Source of the DNA: Ganoderma boninense
Taxonomy: Eukaryota; Basidiomycota; Agaricomycetes; Polyporales; Polyporaceae
Length of the DNA stretch: 64,000 nt
Reading direction: 5' to 3'
NCBI GenBank assembly: GCA_002900995.3
Contig: CM035305.1
Coordinates: 4,992,908-5,056,907, forward strand
A model generated the notes under the pieces. The model ran no database searches. It worked only from the letters and a program-made list of their open reading frames with translations, and was not told the origin of the DNA. Made by a program: the position numbers and the translations under genes. This document shows, one piece after another, positions 11,954-24,804 of the stretch (positions are counted from its first letter, which is position 1; each line of letters starts with the position of its first letter).

Positions 11954-12012
11954 AAAAAATAGAATTACTATTACTTCGCGTGCGTTGCGGTGCAACAGCT
12001 CAACCCTTCCTC

Positions 12013-13927
12013 TCACCAATACTCGTTCCGAGCGGGCTGCACGCAATCCCTCCACTTCCCCCATCCCACCACGTTCGAAGGCTCCTCCTCTCCATCCTCC
12101 TCGCTCGAGCGCCGAATACCTGTCTTCTCGTCAATCTTGACCGAATCGACGTGCTCGTATATTCCCGTCTCCGTATAATCCGGCTCCTCCTCGAACATCA
12201 ACCTCATCGCCCAGCGCACACTCTGCAGACTGTCCAGTCGGATGCGCAGCTTCCTCAACCTCCTTCCGTCGAGCGCGCGCTGCGCAAGCGCGGCAACGAG
12301 GAGCTCGCAGAACCCCTCGGGTATATCGCCGACGATAAGCTCGAGGTGCGCAAGACGCGGGAGAAGCACTGGGTCATTGCTCGAGAGGAGAGCGACGACA
12401 GCCCGCGCGAGGTCCATGAGCCCCTCCGTGTCGTCGTCGCGGGCCACGAGGCCCTGGTTGTGCTTAATGACCAGCATCGAGACCTCGGGCATGCGCGCAG
12501 CAAGATGCAGTAGGAGGTCTGTCCCGACATTTGTCCACATCTGGGCCTGGAAGTGAAGCTCATCGACGGCGGAGAGGGGGAGGATCGCCGGGAAGTCGTT
12601 GAACGCCCAGCTCGACGCCTGCGCTGTGTCTTGCACGCTAGACATCCTGATGTCCATGGAGAGTGAGAGTTCTGGCCCGTGGAACATAGTGCGGAAGGAG
12701 TCGAAGTTACCGCCAAGGTCGAACGCGAGGCGGGTGATCGTGCGCGTGGCGAGGGAACCGGGGATGAGGGGCGTCGAGACCAGCGCTCCGTTCTTCGCCC
12801 GGATCGACGAGAGCTCGATGGATGCGATGTTGGGAGCCTCAATGTGCGTCATCAGATCGTGCACAGTGGTAGAGGTCAAAGACCAAAAGTACACGCTGTG
12901 CAAGCGGGGGAGGAACACGGAGGCCCAGCGAGGTTTGACTGAGTTCGGCGCTACCGTGTATTCGCCGGATTGTATCATATGGAGAACCTGGAGAGCGGGC
13001 GTATTCCGTAGGAGGTCGAGTATACTCGAAGGGTCAATTTCGTCGAGCCAAGCGAAGTGCAGGTGGGTGAGCTGTGGCAGGGAATGGGTGGGGACGAAGA
13101 GAAAGCTCTCCAGAAGCATCGCCTCGAGGGCTGCAAGCCTTGCTGGAGCGTCTGGGTCGGTAACCACCATGAGTCCGTTTTCACTCGTGGAACCCCCTCG
13201 GGACAGGGAAAGGATGCGAAGTCGTGGCATGTCGACCGACAGGATAGACTGGAGGACAGATACCGGGTGGGAGAGCTTGCTTCTGACCCAGAGGTCGAGT
13301 TCGCGAATGCGTGCCCCGTTGTCCACGATGACTGTGGGCAGTGTATTGTTGGCCCGGGGATCGAGGCGTCCACAGATACGAATGGGTGCACCTAGCGAGC
13401 GGGTAAGTAGCACTGGAGCGAACGCGCCTTGACGGGCGAAATCGATGTCCGTCCATAGGGAAGCAGCCTGGGATCCGATGGCATGCCACTTGTGGCATAC
13501 TAGCATCGCGGAAACAAGCTGGCGGTAGGACGCAAATCTGGACGCCGACAACTGCCTCGAAGACCACTTGAAAGGCGGCTGCCTAAGTCGACTGAGAATT
13601 ATGCGGAGAAGTTCAGGGGGAAGTCGATTGACCGGGACAGCGATGGAATCGTTTCTGCATCTCCTCAGCTGCGTCATAGCTAGCTGTGTATCTCTTTCCA
13701 GGCTTGCAAGCTATGTAGTATGGAAAATGTTCAGTACAGGCCACTTCACTGAGAGATGTACACCGATCAAGCGTACGATTTCATCCCTATCAGACCGTGT
13801 TAAGAGATCGCCACACCAACAAGGGTATAACTCACTGAATAATAACGACTCCTGATTGCTGTAGAAGAGCAGCAGATTGACCTAGGAGTTGCTGTACAGT
13901 CGCGGCGATAAGGTGCAAGCTGGGCAT
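12013..13927 (-). CDS. FB2: F-box protein
   Basis: Exons 13836-13927, 13777-13786 (10-base microexon) and 12013-13710; 599 aa. The upstream ATG at 13927 is chosen over the internal one in the long exon because exon 1 (IAATVQQLLGQSAALLQQ) and the microexon (Gln-Asp-Glu-Ile) are conserved in all four copies with matching phase. The F-box is at about residues 58-80 (PVNRLPPELLRIILSRLR), then AMLVCHKWHAIGSQAASLW. The remaining roughly 490 residues are leucine-rich with repeated Leu-Pro/Leu-Thr-His-Leu steps, as expected for an LRR-like substrate-binding region. The end is LVGWGKWRDC-like then NEYW. No disruption is visible. Likely an SCF substrate receptor by family; target unknown. It lies directly downstream of FX3 on the same strand. 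Confidence 0.82.
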
Positions 13928-14591
13928 GGCTGTCGTGTGGTCCGAGAGTGTTTGTAACGTGGCGAGTTCTATGTGGACAATGCATCGACTTTTGTTATCA
14001 ATACAGCCATAGAACACAACGACGTACCCAATCTCACCACTCACCGCGAGTGGGGGAGTAGGAGAGGGGGTCAGATGCCAATCCCGAATCTTCCGATCTC
14101 GTCCTTGATATCAAGATAACGAACCTACGACCGATTTATCGTGCCATGACATATAAGGTTAGGCACAAGTGCCATGGAATAGGCTGCGAGGAATTTATTA
14201 ATGGCAACCACGAGGCGTCAAGCCTAAGGATCGATGGGGGCTGCCACGTGGAAGCTGGCGGAATCGCTCGGACATCCCACCTCTCTGAGGTAGCCAACGA
14301 CTATGTACTACCCCTCTTCAATATTGTCCTCTTCAGTGAGGCGTCCAGACGATAACATTCTGACCACTACCCTCAGGCAAGCCCGAAATGCACTCGATGT
14401 TTTGCGCAGAGTTGGGGCCCCGAGACGATATTCAGGCTGTGTTAGAAGCGCTGCCGCCGAGCAAATGGACATGCATTGTACGCTGCCATCGCTGAAACTA
14501 GAATGAGAGCAAAGTGTAAGTATGCCCATCAGCTCACCATATCCAAGTGAAAGACGATGGCCGACGTACTAACGATGCACATCCATACCCA
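13928..14591. other. Intergenic between FX3 and FB2
   Basis: Upstream region of FB2 and 3' flank of FX3, both on the minus strand. No separate gene is supported. Confidence 0.4.
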
Positions 14592-15832
14592 TCACGAGGT
14601 ATCCCGCGTCTCACTGTAGTCAAACCCCATATCCTTGAACGCCTTGTCAAAGCTCCCGAATATGTTAGTGATCATGCGCGCCGCGGCATCCTTGTCCTGG
14701 ATTCGATGGAGGTACCACAGCTCGCGCCACTTCACCGACATCTCGACGTACATCCATGCACCAAGGAGGAGGCGCTGCATGCCGTTCATCGGCAGGTAGA
14801 GTGCGCGGCGACCAGACCAGCGCGCGAGCATCGCGAAGGGGACGGAGAAGCCCATGCTCCACTGCACTGTGCTCGAAATCTTGTCTGACTGCATGACGAG
14901 GCGGATTCGGGGGTCGAGTTGAGGTTAAGAGACGAGAATGGGGAGGGAGATGGGACTTGCCTGCGGGGAGGTGCGGTTCGCGAAGTGCGTGACGCAGATC
15001 TTCATGTCGTTGCGCGGGAGATCGATGGAGCCCTTCTCGTCGTGGAGGTTGCGCAGGATGAGGGACATCCACGCGTTGAACGCCTCCTGGTCGGACCACA
15101 TGTTGTGGTCCCACCAGACGAGCTTCCCGACCATACCCGACGAGTAGTAGTCCTCGCGTCAGCACTCTCTTTCACTATACTGGCAGCAGCGTAACAATGG
15201 ACTCGGAGGAGGGAAGGCAGTCCCCGCACACACCCTCGCGCATCTTTTTGAACGCCTCTGCCACTTCACCATCGACGGAAAATTTCTGCAACATCTGGCG
15301 TCCAACTTCTGGCTTGAGCATGGCGAACGCAGCAACCTCCCCAGCGTAGTCGATGGTGTGGAGGCGCTTGTCGTGGATGATCATTTCGGCGTACGCACGT
15401 ATCTGCTCCATTAAGAGCATCGCGGAGCCGAATGCGAGGCCATAGATCCCGGGGAGTTTTAATGGCGTCAGGGTGGGGAGGCGGCGGGGCCGATGGAGAC
15501 GATAATAGCGGTGCAGGGCATATGTGGAAGGAAAGACGATGGCCGGCCACCAGTGCAACTGTGTCGCCCACCGTGAGTCCTACTCACTTTCACTTTCACA
15601 GAGAAGGAGAACATACCAGGGTGAAACGTCGAGGTCTTGGGGAGTGCAGGTTCGGAGGCTCGAGCACTATTTGTTCCTGTGGATGGACCGACCAACTGGA
15701 GCTCGAAGGTGCGGTGTCCTGTAAATCATGCGCTGCACCGATATGTCTAAACCGGTCTGTGATTACACCAGGTGATGACATATCCATCTTTCCCTCGACA
15801 TCCTTACCCCCATTAGTTTTGTTTGAGGCCAT
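14592..15832 (-). CDS. FX3: canonical member of FX family
   Basis: Exons 15617-15832, 15232-15558, 14961-15152 and 14592-14888; about 343 aa. Exon 1 from the ATG at 15832 is polar and probably disordered. Exon 2 opens with LHWWPAIVFPSTYALHRYYR, then RPRRLPTLTPLKLPGIYGLA and a hydrophobic run to LLMEQIRAY. Exon 3 has VGKLVWWDHNMW and ICVTHFANR. Exon 4 has WSMGFSVPFAMLARWSGRRA, YLPMNGMQRLLLGAW and FGSFDKAF. It is closest to FX4, with the last exon of identical length (297 bases). Intron 3 (14889-14960) starts GCAAGT, a GC..AG intron also present in FX4. The intron 2 borders (15153-15231) are less certain, because the best in-frame pair is shifted by two bases compared with the other copies. Function unknown. 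Confidence 0.78.
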
Positions 15833-17029
15833 TGAGGGATATTTCCAGGAGGTCGAGAGGTCGCTGGTGGTGGGAAGAGCTCACACGCTCACGGCAGGCC
15901 AGTGGCAAGGTCTGGCTCGCCTGCAACTTGCTGACGAAGCGCGCACGACGAATATGGCCGGCATGTGCCGGTCCCCACCGACGCGTCGGCAAACGGTAGT
16001 ACTAGGTTCGAGCCTAGCTCATCTTTGCAAGGGTTCGCGAGGTCCGCCCTTGAACGTTTCCAGTGAGACCTGAAATATTAAGGAAAGGGCCTTTATGAGG
16101 GCAGGTATAATGCAATATCGTGTTCGTCATGCATATGACCCGCCGTTAATAGAGGATTGTACTTACTCCAAAGAGGAGCCCGAGTGCGAACTATCCCACG
16201 TCATTCTCCTCAAAATCCCATCTCTCAAGTCCCCATGGCCCACAGTCGTCGTTCGGTCTGACCTAACATCTGCAGAACGAGCACCATTGGCCTAGCATAC
16301 CAACGGGAACTCCGCAAGTGGCGGCGACCGGGAATGCTTTCCCGCATTTCCGGTGGTCTATGACCTAATCTCGCGGTTTTCCTGGACGAGGGAAAGACAC
16401 GTCACGGAATGGACACGGTCACGGAAGCCCCAGTGCCGTTTTCTTTAAGGCTTGGAAAGCAGTTCCCTGAGAGACCTGAGGCCCGAGTCCCGAGTCCTGA
16501 GGATCGACGGTGGATGGGGCGTCATACTAGATAGTCCACCTGCACGTAAGCAAACAGGTGAGTGAGAAGTGCTTGCAGGGAAGAGGGTGCGTGTAGGAAT
16601 TGTTTTTTGGGGGGTGAGGGGGTTTCGAGCGAACAAATCTGGGAGAGAAAATGGACTCGGAGCATGGGTAAGCGTACGTGTAAGGAGATCAAGTGGGAAC
16701 AGAGTGCCTCATATCAAAGGCACAACTTGTCCTTTAAAATGCCCCTGAGAAGCTTACGACGATACTGTTCTAAATTTTGCTTCCTATAAGTATCGAGTTG
16801 GACACTGAAGCTCGGTGGGCGACTTTGCGCTCCAACGCAGCTCAGCGAGATTCTCGTTATCATCATCGGTCTCAAGACATCCCTGTAGAGATAATATAAC
16901 TCATATTCACGGTAAGCTCAATCATCCGGCACTTGACAAAGTGTGAATGCTCACGTTCTTAATATGCACCTCGAAGATCACTGCAAATATTGAGACAGCG
17001 TCGCAGCGTTCCGCTACGCATATCTAATA
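15833..17029. other. Intergenic, no gene seen
   Basis: Upstream flank of FX3. It includes GC-rich and T/G-rich stretches but no supported coding motif. Confidence 0.4.
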
Positions 17030-17197
17030 TTATGGCCATGACAAAGTATGTTTCAATTGTACCACTATGGCCTTCTCCTTGACACGGCGGCCGCGCAGAT
17101 TGTCCAAGTCTCGCAGGGCAGTGAAGGTGGTGGAGAGAGAGCAAAGCCCGACGAGGCTGACACCGAGCCGCGCAGCAATTGGCTGCGCTGTCGTCAT
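17030..17197 (-). CDS. Possible small hydrophobic protein (55 aa)
   Basis: ATG at 17197, stop at 17030. The sequence has an Ala/Leu/Val/Gly-rich stretch (IAARLGVSLVGLCSLST) followed by a basic, Lys/Arg-rich tail (NLRGRRVKEKAIVVQLKH), a plausible single-pass membrane protein. It is divergent from the Gdt1-like gene (17435) with 237 bases between starts. I do not recognise it. The frame stays open further upstream (to 17884), which overlaps the Gdt1 gene antisense, so it may also be a chance frame. Confidence 0.25.
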   Translation of the reverse strand: MTTAQPIAARLGVSLVGLCSLSTTFTALRDLDNLRGRRVKEKAIVVQLKHTLSWP

Positions 17198-17434
17198 TCC
17201 GATCACGTGTGAGCAGTGCTCCTTTAGGTTAGCGCTCGTACGTGGCTGCGGCTGAACCTCTTCGTCGTCGTCCGCCCCGTCGTCCTCGGCCTCCTCATCC
17301 CCCCGTCCAGGCCTCCTACCTCCTCGGCCGCTCGCTGTTCTCGCGCTGTTGTCCAAGTTATTGCTGGGTACTCGGGGTACGTCGTCTGAAATGCCTGCAT
17401 ACGTCTCGAGGCAAACACCGAACAGACTCTTTGA

Positions 17435-18438
17435 ATGGCCCAAGATGTCACGCCCGCACACGACGAGGGTGCCATCCACGCCCTCTCGCGGTCGTTCGCC
17501 ATGATCATCTTCTCCGAGATCGGCGACAAGACCTTCCTCATCGCCGCCATCCTCGCCATGCGCCACCCGCGCCTCATCGTCTTCGCCGGCGCGTTCGGCT
17601 CCCTCGTCGTCATGTCCATCCTCTCCGCCGAGCTCGGCCACATCCTCCCCACCCTCGTCCCCCGCAAGTGGACACAGGCGTGCGCCGCGGGCCTCTTCCT
17701 CGTCTTCGGCCTCAAGATGCTCCAGGAGGGCCGCGACATGAAGGCCGGCAACGAGAAGATCCAGGAGGAGATGAAGGAGGCCGAGGAGGACATCGAGGGC
17801 GACGCGGCCGCCCACGACGGGCTCGACCTCCCCACGGACGCCATCCCGCTCGAGGCGGTCGAGGCGGGCCACGGGGCCGGCCACGCCCGCAGGCGGTCGA
17901 ACGGCGGGCGCCCGGCGTCCCCGCGTAGCGCGACGCAGACGATGAAGTCGTATGCCGAGGCGGCGCGCAACTTCTTCAGCTACCTCCTCGGGCCGGTCTT
18001 CGTGCAGTCCTTTGTGCTCACGTTCCTGGGCGAGTGGGGCGACCGCAGCCAGATATCCACCATTGCGCTCGCGGCGGCCGATGTGAGTACTGACCTTTCG
18101 CCTCGTGCTACGTACGCCGCCAGTGCCTGACCTCCGTCCTTCTTCGGGCGCGCGCGCGAGTAGAACTTGTATGTCGTTGCGCTAGGTACCATCGTCGGCC
18201 ACTCGTGCTGTACAGCGCTTGCCGTCATGGGCGGTCGGTATGTATCTACCAAAATATCTGTGAAGCATGGTGCGTGCCTCTCCTGTGAAGGCCAGCGAGC
18301 GTGTGTTGTGCTAACTCTGGCTCGGTAGTTACCCTGGCTGCAAGTGCATTGTTCATTCTCTTTGGAATTGTGTATTTCTACGAGGCTTTCCTATCCATAG
18401 ACACGGACAAGGCGGATCTGCATCCTTTGTCGCCCTGA
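17435..18438 (+). CDS. GDT1: Gdt1/TMEM165-type Golgi cation:proton antiporter (UPF0016)
   Basis: Three exons, 17435-18082, 18164-18269 and 18329-18438; 287 aa. It has the two signature repeats of the family: SEIGDKTFLIAAIL near residue 27 and GEWGDRSQISTIALA near residue 200, each with the acidic E-x-G-D motif that binds the transported ion. Hydrophobic helices surround each repeat, separated by an acidic/His-rich loop (about residues 105-170). The C terminus reads LAASALFILFGIVYFYEAF. Homologues (yeast Gdt1, human TMEM165) move Ca2+ and Mn2+ into the Golgi in exchange for protons and support glycosylation. No N-terminal signal peptide is visible from this ATG; a further 5' exon cannot be excluded. 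Splice phases join exactly. Confidence 0.92.
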
Positions 18439-21400
18439 CGGGGCGTAATAATTTAGAATGACTCTGTTGCTTCTACAGGCCTGCCGCTACGCGTGCAACG
18501 ACTCATCAATTTCTATCAAACCATCGTCCCTTGAATGTAAAAGGAGAATCACCGATATGGCGAACGTTTGTTGGCTCTTTGGAGTATTTCCTAAGGGGAC
18601 TCCGTGGTCTCGGCTGTGCCGTCAGCTCACTGTGTTTGGTAACTGAATCCATGTCGCGTGTACGCCGCTGAGCCGCTTTAGTAACAGGTGCGATACGTTC
18701 GTCGCTAAGGATGACACTCTGGAGCTTTCAAGTTTCATAGTAGTGACATGCTCAAAAGAAGGAACTCCGAAAACGGTTGCTTCCCAGCGCGATCCAGACA
18801 CGCTTGAAGCCTAGCAAGATCCTTCCGCAACTTCTAGACTGTGTACAAGTCTCCGTGATGGACGGTGCGTACTTCAAATTCGCACTCAGTCTGAGAGACG
18901 GTGGTCGTTATTCCTATGTAGGGGACGGTGGTGCATGTGGGCGGTGGAGAGGTAAGAAATTCATTCTCCTAGCACAGTGCCTAGCCTCGCGACTAGTACG
19001 TACGTCCCTGCCGTTCACGAAATCAATGTCTGTTCACGTTCGAATTCAATTCAAGGTCCGTTCAAGATAACTCGCCTCCGGGTTAGGAACGATCACTTCA
19101 GATCCGGCGACCAACGGCTGGGCCGATCGAAGGACCCGCACAAGCCGATGTATTCAGCGAAGAATACATATTCATTTCCGTTTCCCATGGCCAGGTCCTC
19201 GCTCCAAACGTTCTCGCAGCACTCGTCACGAATTCGCAGTCAGCTCCCAAGCAAGTCCGACGCAGAAATTCAATACTTGCATTCAAGCCCGACGGGGCCC
19301 GGGGCGCCAGACGCCGTCACAGCCACCGTGCGCGCGCAGCGTCCGACTCCTCGAACAGCGCACGTAACTCCGAACTTGAATTCGCGCTTCCCGGATCTCG
19401 ACCGAGGGCCTTCCCATTTCGTTTCCTTTATCCCCGCCGCGGCGCGCTCTTGCCAATGCCATCATCACCACCCTGCGCCCACTGGACATGCGGCGCCGGG
19501 CAAAATCGATCTCGCCTCGTCCCCCCCCCTCTCCCGCGGCGGCATGGCATCGCGCAATGCGGGTGACACGGACTCGGACTAGTGACCAGGAACTCCGCGT
19601 ATACGCCGGCCCACCAACCCGTACGGCAGCCGTCCTCCCAGCGGCGTTGCCGAACTGGACGTCGCTGCTCACTCCTCAGCCCGCCCGCTCGCGGGTGTTG
19701 CGCGCGATCGAATCGCCCGCGTCGACACACCACGCACCTTCGTGCCGCACAATCGCAGCCGACGCGCTGAGTCTGCAGCAGCGGTACGTAACCGCACCCT
19801 GACCCTTTCCTGCGCTAGCGCATCGATCTGCTGGCTCTAGCCCCCTTTTCGCTTCGCTTACCTTGCGCTGCACACGTTGGGCAGTCCGCAAACGGCGAAG
19901 GCCCCGCGGCAAGTCGTGCGTTCTTCTCCATACAGATCATGCAGATGCAGAGGCGTTGTTAGCGCGCCATTCAAGTTTTCCAGTCCCAGTTCCGGTTTTG
20001 CCTGGTCCTCGGATCTGTGGGCCCGCCCCTTGCTGTCCGTCGCCGACATTGTCGGAACGGGGTGGCGGTACGTACCTCCGTTTTCGATGCCCGCCCTATG
20101 TGTGCACTTGCACTGGGAGCGGCACGCGGTCTCGCTCCTCGCCTCGTCTCGCCCGCCTGGTCTGTCTGGTCTGTGTGTTCTTTTCGACACTAGAACCTGG
20201 ACCCGGGTCGGGTGCAGTGGCTGTGGCGTCGTCCGTGTTCGCCTGGAATTTTCCAAACAACACACAAATTGTCAGTGTCTGGCGCATCGTTCAGGCTGCT
20301 GGTCCAGCCCCTCCGACGGTCTCCGATCAAGATGGTGGGAGAGGAGCTCACCGTGGACCGGGCCAGGAACGGGGGAGTCGCGCCCAGTACGAGAAGCGGC
20401 GGGACGTGTGGCATGCGGCCCATGCGTGTTTATGGTTTCTACGGGGCTCCAGCAAGCGATCAATGTCGGGCCTACTCACCCGCCACGACTTTCAATTCGA
20501 GCCACAGGCCCAACAATCGGAGCGACAAGTAGACGGGGACGAGCGGTCGACCTTTCCCGTGGCTGAAACGGGACCAGCAAGTTTGAACGTCTGAACGTTC
20601 GAGCGCCCCAACTGCACACCGAGATGGCAACCTTTTATACTACCTCCCGCCGTACGTGGTGTCTCTCATTTCCTCATCCACGCAACCCTCTCGATCTGTG
20701 CTCTTGCTGATTATCGGATATTCTGCGATAGCAGGCTGTACAGGGGAATGAATGCGACCACAGCTCGGTGGGAGGACGCACGGCGGGTTTCCCAGAAGAT
20801 TGTCCACACTTTCTCCGCGCAGGATAGAGTTGGCTTCTCCGCGCTGCGAGGCGTAGCCACCTACGTCGCTCCCTTTCGGCCTTCCCGCTGCGAGAATACA
20901 AGGTGCGTAGCCAAGAACGCCGTCACGTGACGACTCTGAAAGTCTAATTGGCTATTTTCGAGGAGATCCCGCCGGCGATTCTCGTCCCCAAGTCCCCGCT
21001 ATCGCGACCCCTGCGCACCCGCGGGCACCCCCAGCACGTTATTGAACGTGCGCCGGGCCTCGATCGTTGCATCGATGGCCGCAGAGCCCTGGAAACCGGC
21101 TGCCGCGGTCGAGATAGGACAGATGCCCCGACGCTGAGGGTCGTGGCAATCCCGAACACTTCGACCATGGTTCCACCGGGAGCCTGTGGAGGAGCACCCC
21201 CCGTTGCGCCAGCGTGAGTGGGTGTTTAGGGAGGCTGGCTTGCCACTTACACCGTCGCGTCTCCCCAGGGCCTCCCACGCCTGGCGTTGATTATCAGAAT
21301 CGTCCTCAGTTCGTCCCCGAGATCCCCACTGGATGGATGGCGACACAGACGAATGGCTACCTTGTTTTTACGGTGTATCTCCGCCCCATTCTCTCATGAG

Positions 21401-23195
21401 AACGAGGGAAGGACGATGCTCGCTGCGGGAGAGGCGGTAGACGCCGGACGCCGCTGGAAAGTCGTCGAGGTACAGTGAGAGTGTACATCATCGTTTGTGC
21501 GAGGATCCCTCGGCGAGCACCCGGGACGCCAGGCGTGGCCGACGGTGACACACAGAAGCATCGCGGACTCCGTTGGTGAGTGTCTATAACACTCTGGACC
21601 GTGTACGCAGAGGATTAAATGGCCACAGCGCTTCGAGGCACCCAGGGAAGCCATGTCGGGCTTGCCAACGACTGCGGTCTCCCGCTTCCGCGCCATGCTC
21701 ACGGTCTCATAGACCTCCTTCCATCTTCCTCCACTCGCGGGGCTCTCCTTCCTCGCCGCTATGGCGGCCGGGCGGGGTGGGGGGCAAACATAGCGCATTC
21801 CCAGAGCGTGGCGTGCCTGTACGCCGACGGCACAATCCTGGCGACGTAGCGTCTATCTCTCGGCCAATCTGCGTCGCAGGAAAAGGTCCGTGCTCCAGAG
21901 TATCCACCGGCCAGGACGCGCATCGACGAATCGGACGCGCCACGCCCCTACGGAAGCGTGGTTCTGCCACAAACCCGCGCGGCGAGGCGCACCCAGGGCC
22001 CGGCTCTCCGCGAGGCCCTGCCCCCATTCTGCCCCTCTGCTCCCAGGCAGCCTGCCCCCGGGTGCTGGCGGGCCCCGGTTCTCTGTTCCAGATGACCGCG
22101 GACGCTTGCGCGGGCCTTGAATGCGAGGGAACGCGCCGCCCTTTATTGGTGCGTTTCTCGCCGCGAGACGCGATCGGCGAGTACACGAGGACCTACGGCG
22201 GGCTTGGGGGCTTCCCTGGACCAACAGCCCGCTTGGAGGCTCCATTCCCCCCCGATCTATGGCGGTGTTTGTCTGCGGGTCCGATCGTCGCCGTCTCCTA
22301 CAGCCACCCACAAGCACACAAGGCCGCGCGTGGGGGACGGTGGATGTCCTTCGTTGCACCGTCTACACGGGTGTGTCACAAGCCAGCCTCTGTGCGTCAC
22401 GGTGCCCGAAACTGATTCTCTTCTGTGGCAGATCCCTGAGCGCGGTAACACCGAGCTTAGTTTGTGTCATATACACACCACGCTCAGGACACGACGTTCG
22501 CTCCCCATTTGGCGGGCCTGTGTGCATTCTTGGCGTGCAGATCCCTGCTTTCGAATTAGCTCTCTCGTAAGTCTTCTGCACGGCTGCCCTATATCCGACG
22601 TCACTCAACCATTCCTCGTGTGAACGGCACCCCACCACGCCGTTACCGGACGCGGAGGCTTCGAGTCTCTTGTTGCGCCGCCCTACTGGCACCCATTCTT
22701 TCTTCGTGCTCAAGTGTGTCTTCGTGATTGATAACGCTCTGCTGGAAACTCCACAAAGAAATACTTCTCTTCGGCCACGGCACGTGGTACGAATACCGGA
22801 CGCCGCGCTTAATATGGGAACTTTACTCGACGGCGACCTGCTTACTCGGGTTATATCAAGTCATCGCCTCCACGAAACTCGGTGGTATTCTGCAGAACAT
22901 TACTAAGGCAACAAAGAGAATGACCGACCCAGACTCGGTCGTATACTCTTGAGGCCTGGTCGTGCCGATACTCATACTGTCACGAACCATGGTTCGAAAG
23001 CTATTCTTGCTTTCGTCACGTTCTCTCGGAATTCACATTCCTAACCCCCACGAATGCATTGCTCGAGGAGAGGTATCGTACCATACATTCGCGACCAGGC
23101 GGCATCAATGGTTATAACGAATACACTCTATTCTATGCCCTTCTGCTCCTGGTCACGTTCTATGTATCCACAGATATATCAGGCAACGAGTTCTT
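18439..23195. other. Gene-poor 4.8-kb interval
   Basis: Starts with the Gdt1 3' flank. GC-rich, with many overlapping open frames on both strands and no recognisable domain. Weakly protein-like minus-strand frames occur around 20948-21346 and 21394-21798, and one plus-strand frame at 22728-22952 ends in LQNITKATKRMTDPDSVVYS. None has a convincing start plus splice structure, so none is called. Confidence 0.35.
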
Positions 23196-24804
23196 CTAGC
23201 GGCGGACCGCCTCGGCTCCGTCCTTGCGTTCCCAGACGCTTCCGACCTCTTCGTGCAGCCGCTGCAGTCGCACACCGACGGTCAGTAGTCAAGCGGGGCG
23301 GAAGCAGCTTTATGGAGAAGGCCTTACGTCAGGTTCGATCTCGAGGCCGACGAGGGCTTCGAGCACCGCGCGGCCGGCCCACGCTTCGATCGCCGCGACT
23401 TCCTGCGGCGTTATGAAGTCCTGTGACGTGCGCGAGGCAAACACCATCTGCGCAGCCGCCGCCCGGATGCGCGGAGGGGGGCTGAGCGGCGCAGCCCCAG
23501 TCGCGGACGCAGCCACGTCCGGGATCCTGGTCTGCGTCGACGGCGCGTGCACCGGCGGAATCGAGGGCGCAGTCGCGCGTGCTGCAGCGGGGGTGCCGCT
23601 TCCGCGCTTCCCGTCTTCGCGCCGATGTCCCAGCACGCGGCGAGGTGTAGGATATGGAACGTCTCCATCTGCGCAGGCAGGGGGGCGCGCGCGTGAGAGC
23701 GGGCCCTGAGCTAGAATCAGCAGGGGGACATACCTCGAGCGTCGCGAGGTCCTTGTGCGCGGCCACGAGGCGCGGAATGAGGTCCGCGTTGTGGTCGGGG
23801 AACGAGGTCTGGCGGCCCTGCGAGGAGTAGAAGCTGCGTAGCCAGCCCTGAGCCCAGTGCGCGGGGGGAGGGGGTCCCTGGAAAAACTAACCTGTCTGCT
23901 GACGCGTTGAGGGTGTGGTCTACGATCGACGTCGCGATTTCGGGAGGCTGCGTTGCCCTCAAGGACTTCGCTACCTATTTGCGGACTCGAACTTGGTCGG
24001 GCCATCCCAAAGACGTAGAGAACGGAAACCTTACGGCGTCATGCAAGACCGGATCCGCCATTACCTGCAACGCTGCGGTCATTCTCAGCCGCTCCGGAGA
24101 AAGAAGGTGCGGGCATACCGGCTTGCTGAGTCTATAACGGCTCGTCCTGCGAGTTTCCGGTCACGAAATCGTAATCGTAATTCCTCGTCACGGAGATGCT
24201 GCCCTTCGGGGCCACGACAGAGCCCACCGGTACATCAATGAGAGAGCCACAGGACCCAAGCCTTGGATGTGGTAAATTTAATATTTGAAAAAAGGATGTC
24301 AGCGTAAACGCTCGGCCACTGCACAGACATGAAAAATGACAATGACCTCACCACGAGCATATCACCAGTCAGGCATTCTCTTACTTCCCGCACGAAGAAG
24401 TCAGCGTTAGGATAGCCCATGCCAATTGCGATGATGGACACCGGTACGCCCTTGTAGCGGCCAGTGATGGTCGTGAAACCCCTCTCGGACGTGATTTCGA
24501 ACGGGGTCGGGGTCGGGTCGAGGTACGAAGCGATGCCATGGGCGCGTGAAGGTGCACCTAGCGTGATCTAAAGCGCGTATACCCTTGGTTAGTGTCACGT
24601 TTAGTGCAGGGATGAACACGAAGTGGACGCACGATGCGATTGGCAACTTCTCCCGCGCGCAGACCCAGATGGTATACACGTTGGTCCAGCGTGCGGGGAA
24701 AGTCTGCGAGGTGGGTGGGGGTGGACGAGAGGAAAAGATGTCAGCCTAAACGGGTGTCGCAAACTTCTATGACACATACTGGCGTCAAGGATGCGGTCCC
24801 TCAT
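23196..24804 (-). CDS. Nucleoside (uridine) phosphorylase-like protein, one frame problem
   Basis: Nine or ten small exons: 24780-24804, 24633-24703, 24347-24567, 24119-24261, 24035-24064, 23892-23974, 23734-23833, 23328-23668 (probably split by a 71-base intron GTGCAC..CTCAG) and 23196-23261. The reading gives RVYHLGLRAGEVANRI, GMGYPNADFFVREVREC, GSCGSLIDVPVGSVV, ADSFYSSQGRQ, LEMETFHILHLA and QMVFASRTSQDFITP, ending EEVGSVWERK. These are the phosphate-binding, base-binding and ribose-binding (Met-Glu-Thr) blocks of PNP/UDP family phosphorylases, here of the fungal uridine phosphorylase-like type. Role: cleavage of uridine (or a related nucleoside) with phosphate in salvage. In the fourth exon, near 24133-24140, the conserved 'YRLSKP' lies one frame away from the preceding NYDYDF. 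This needs either a one-base change or an alternative splice that skips that piece. The gene may therefore be damaged. Confidence 0.8.

Noticed and set aside
12599..13432. 277-codon plus-strand open frame
   Set aside because: It lies antisense to the well-supported FB2 coding exon; GC-rich third positions keep the reverse frame open.
17242..17928. Long plus-strand frame rich in Arg, Pro and His
   Set aside because: It overlaps the Gdt1-like exon in another frame and has a composition typical of GC-rich shadow frames.
22728..22952. Plus-strand frame ending LQNITKATKRMTDPDSVVYS, looked at as a possible FX fragment
   Set aside because: The resemblance to FX exon 2 is limited to a hydrophobic WELY-like step; no flanking FX motif or splice structure is present.
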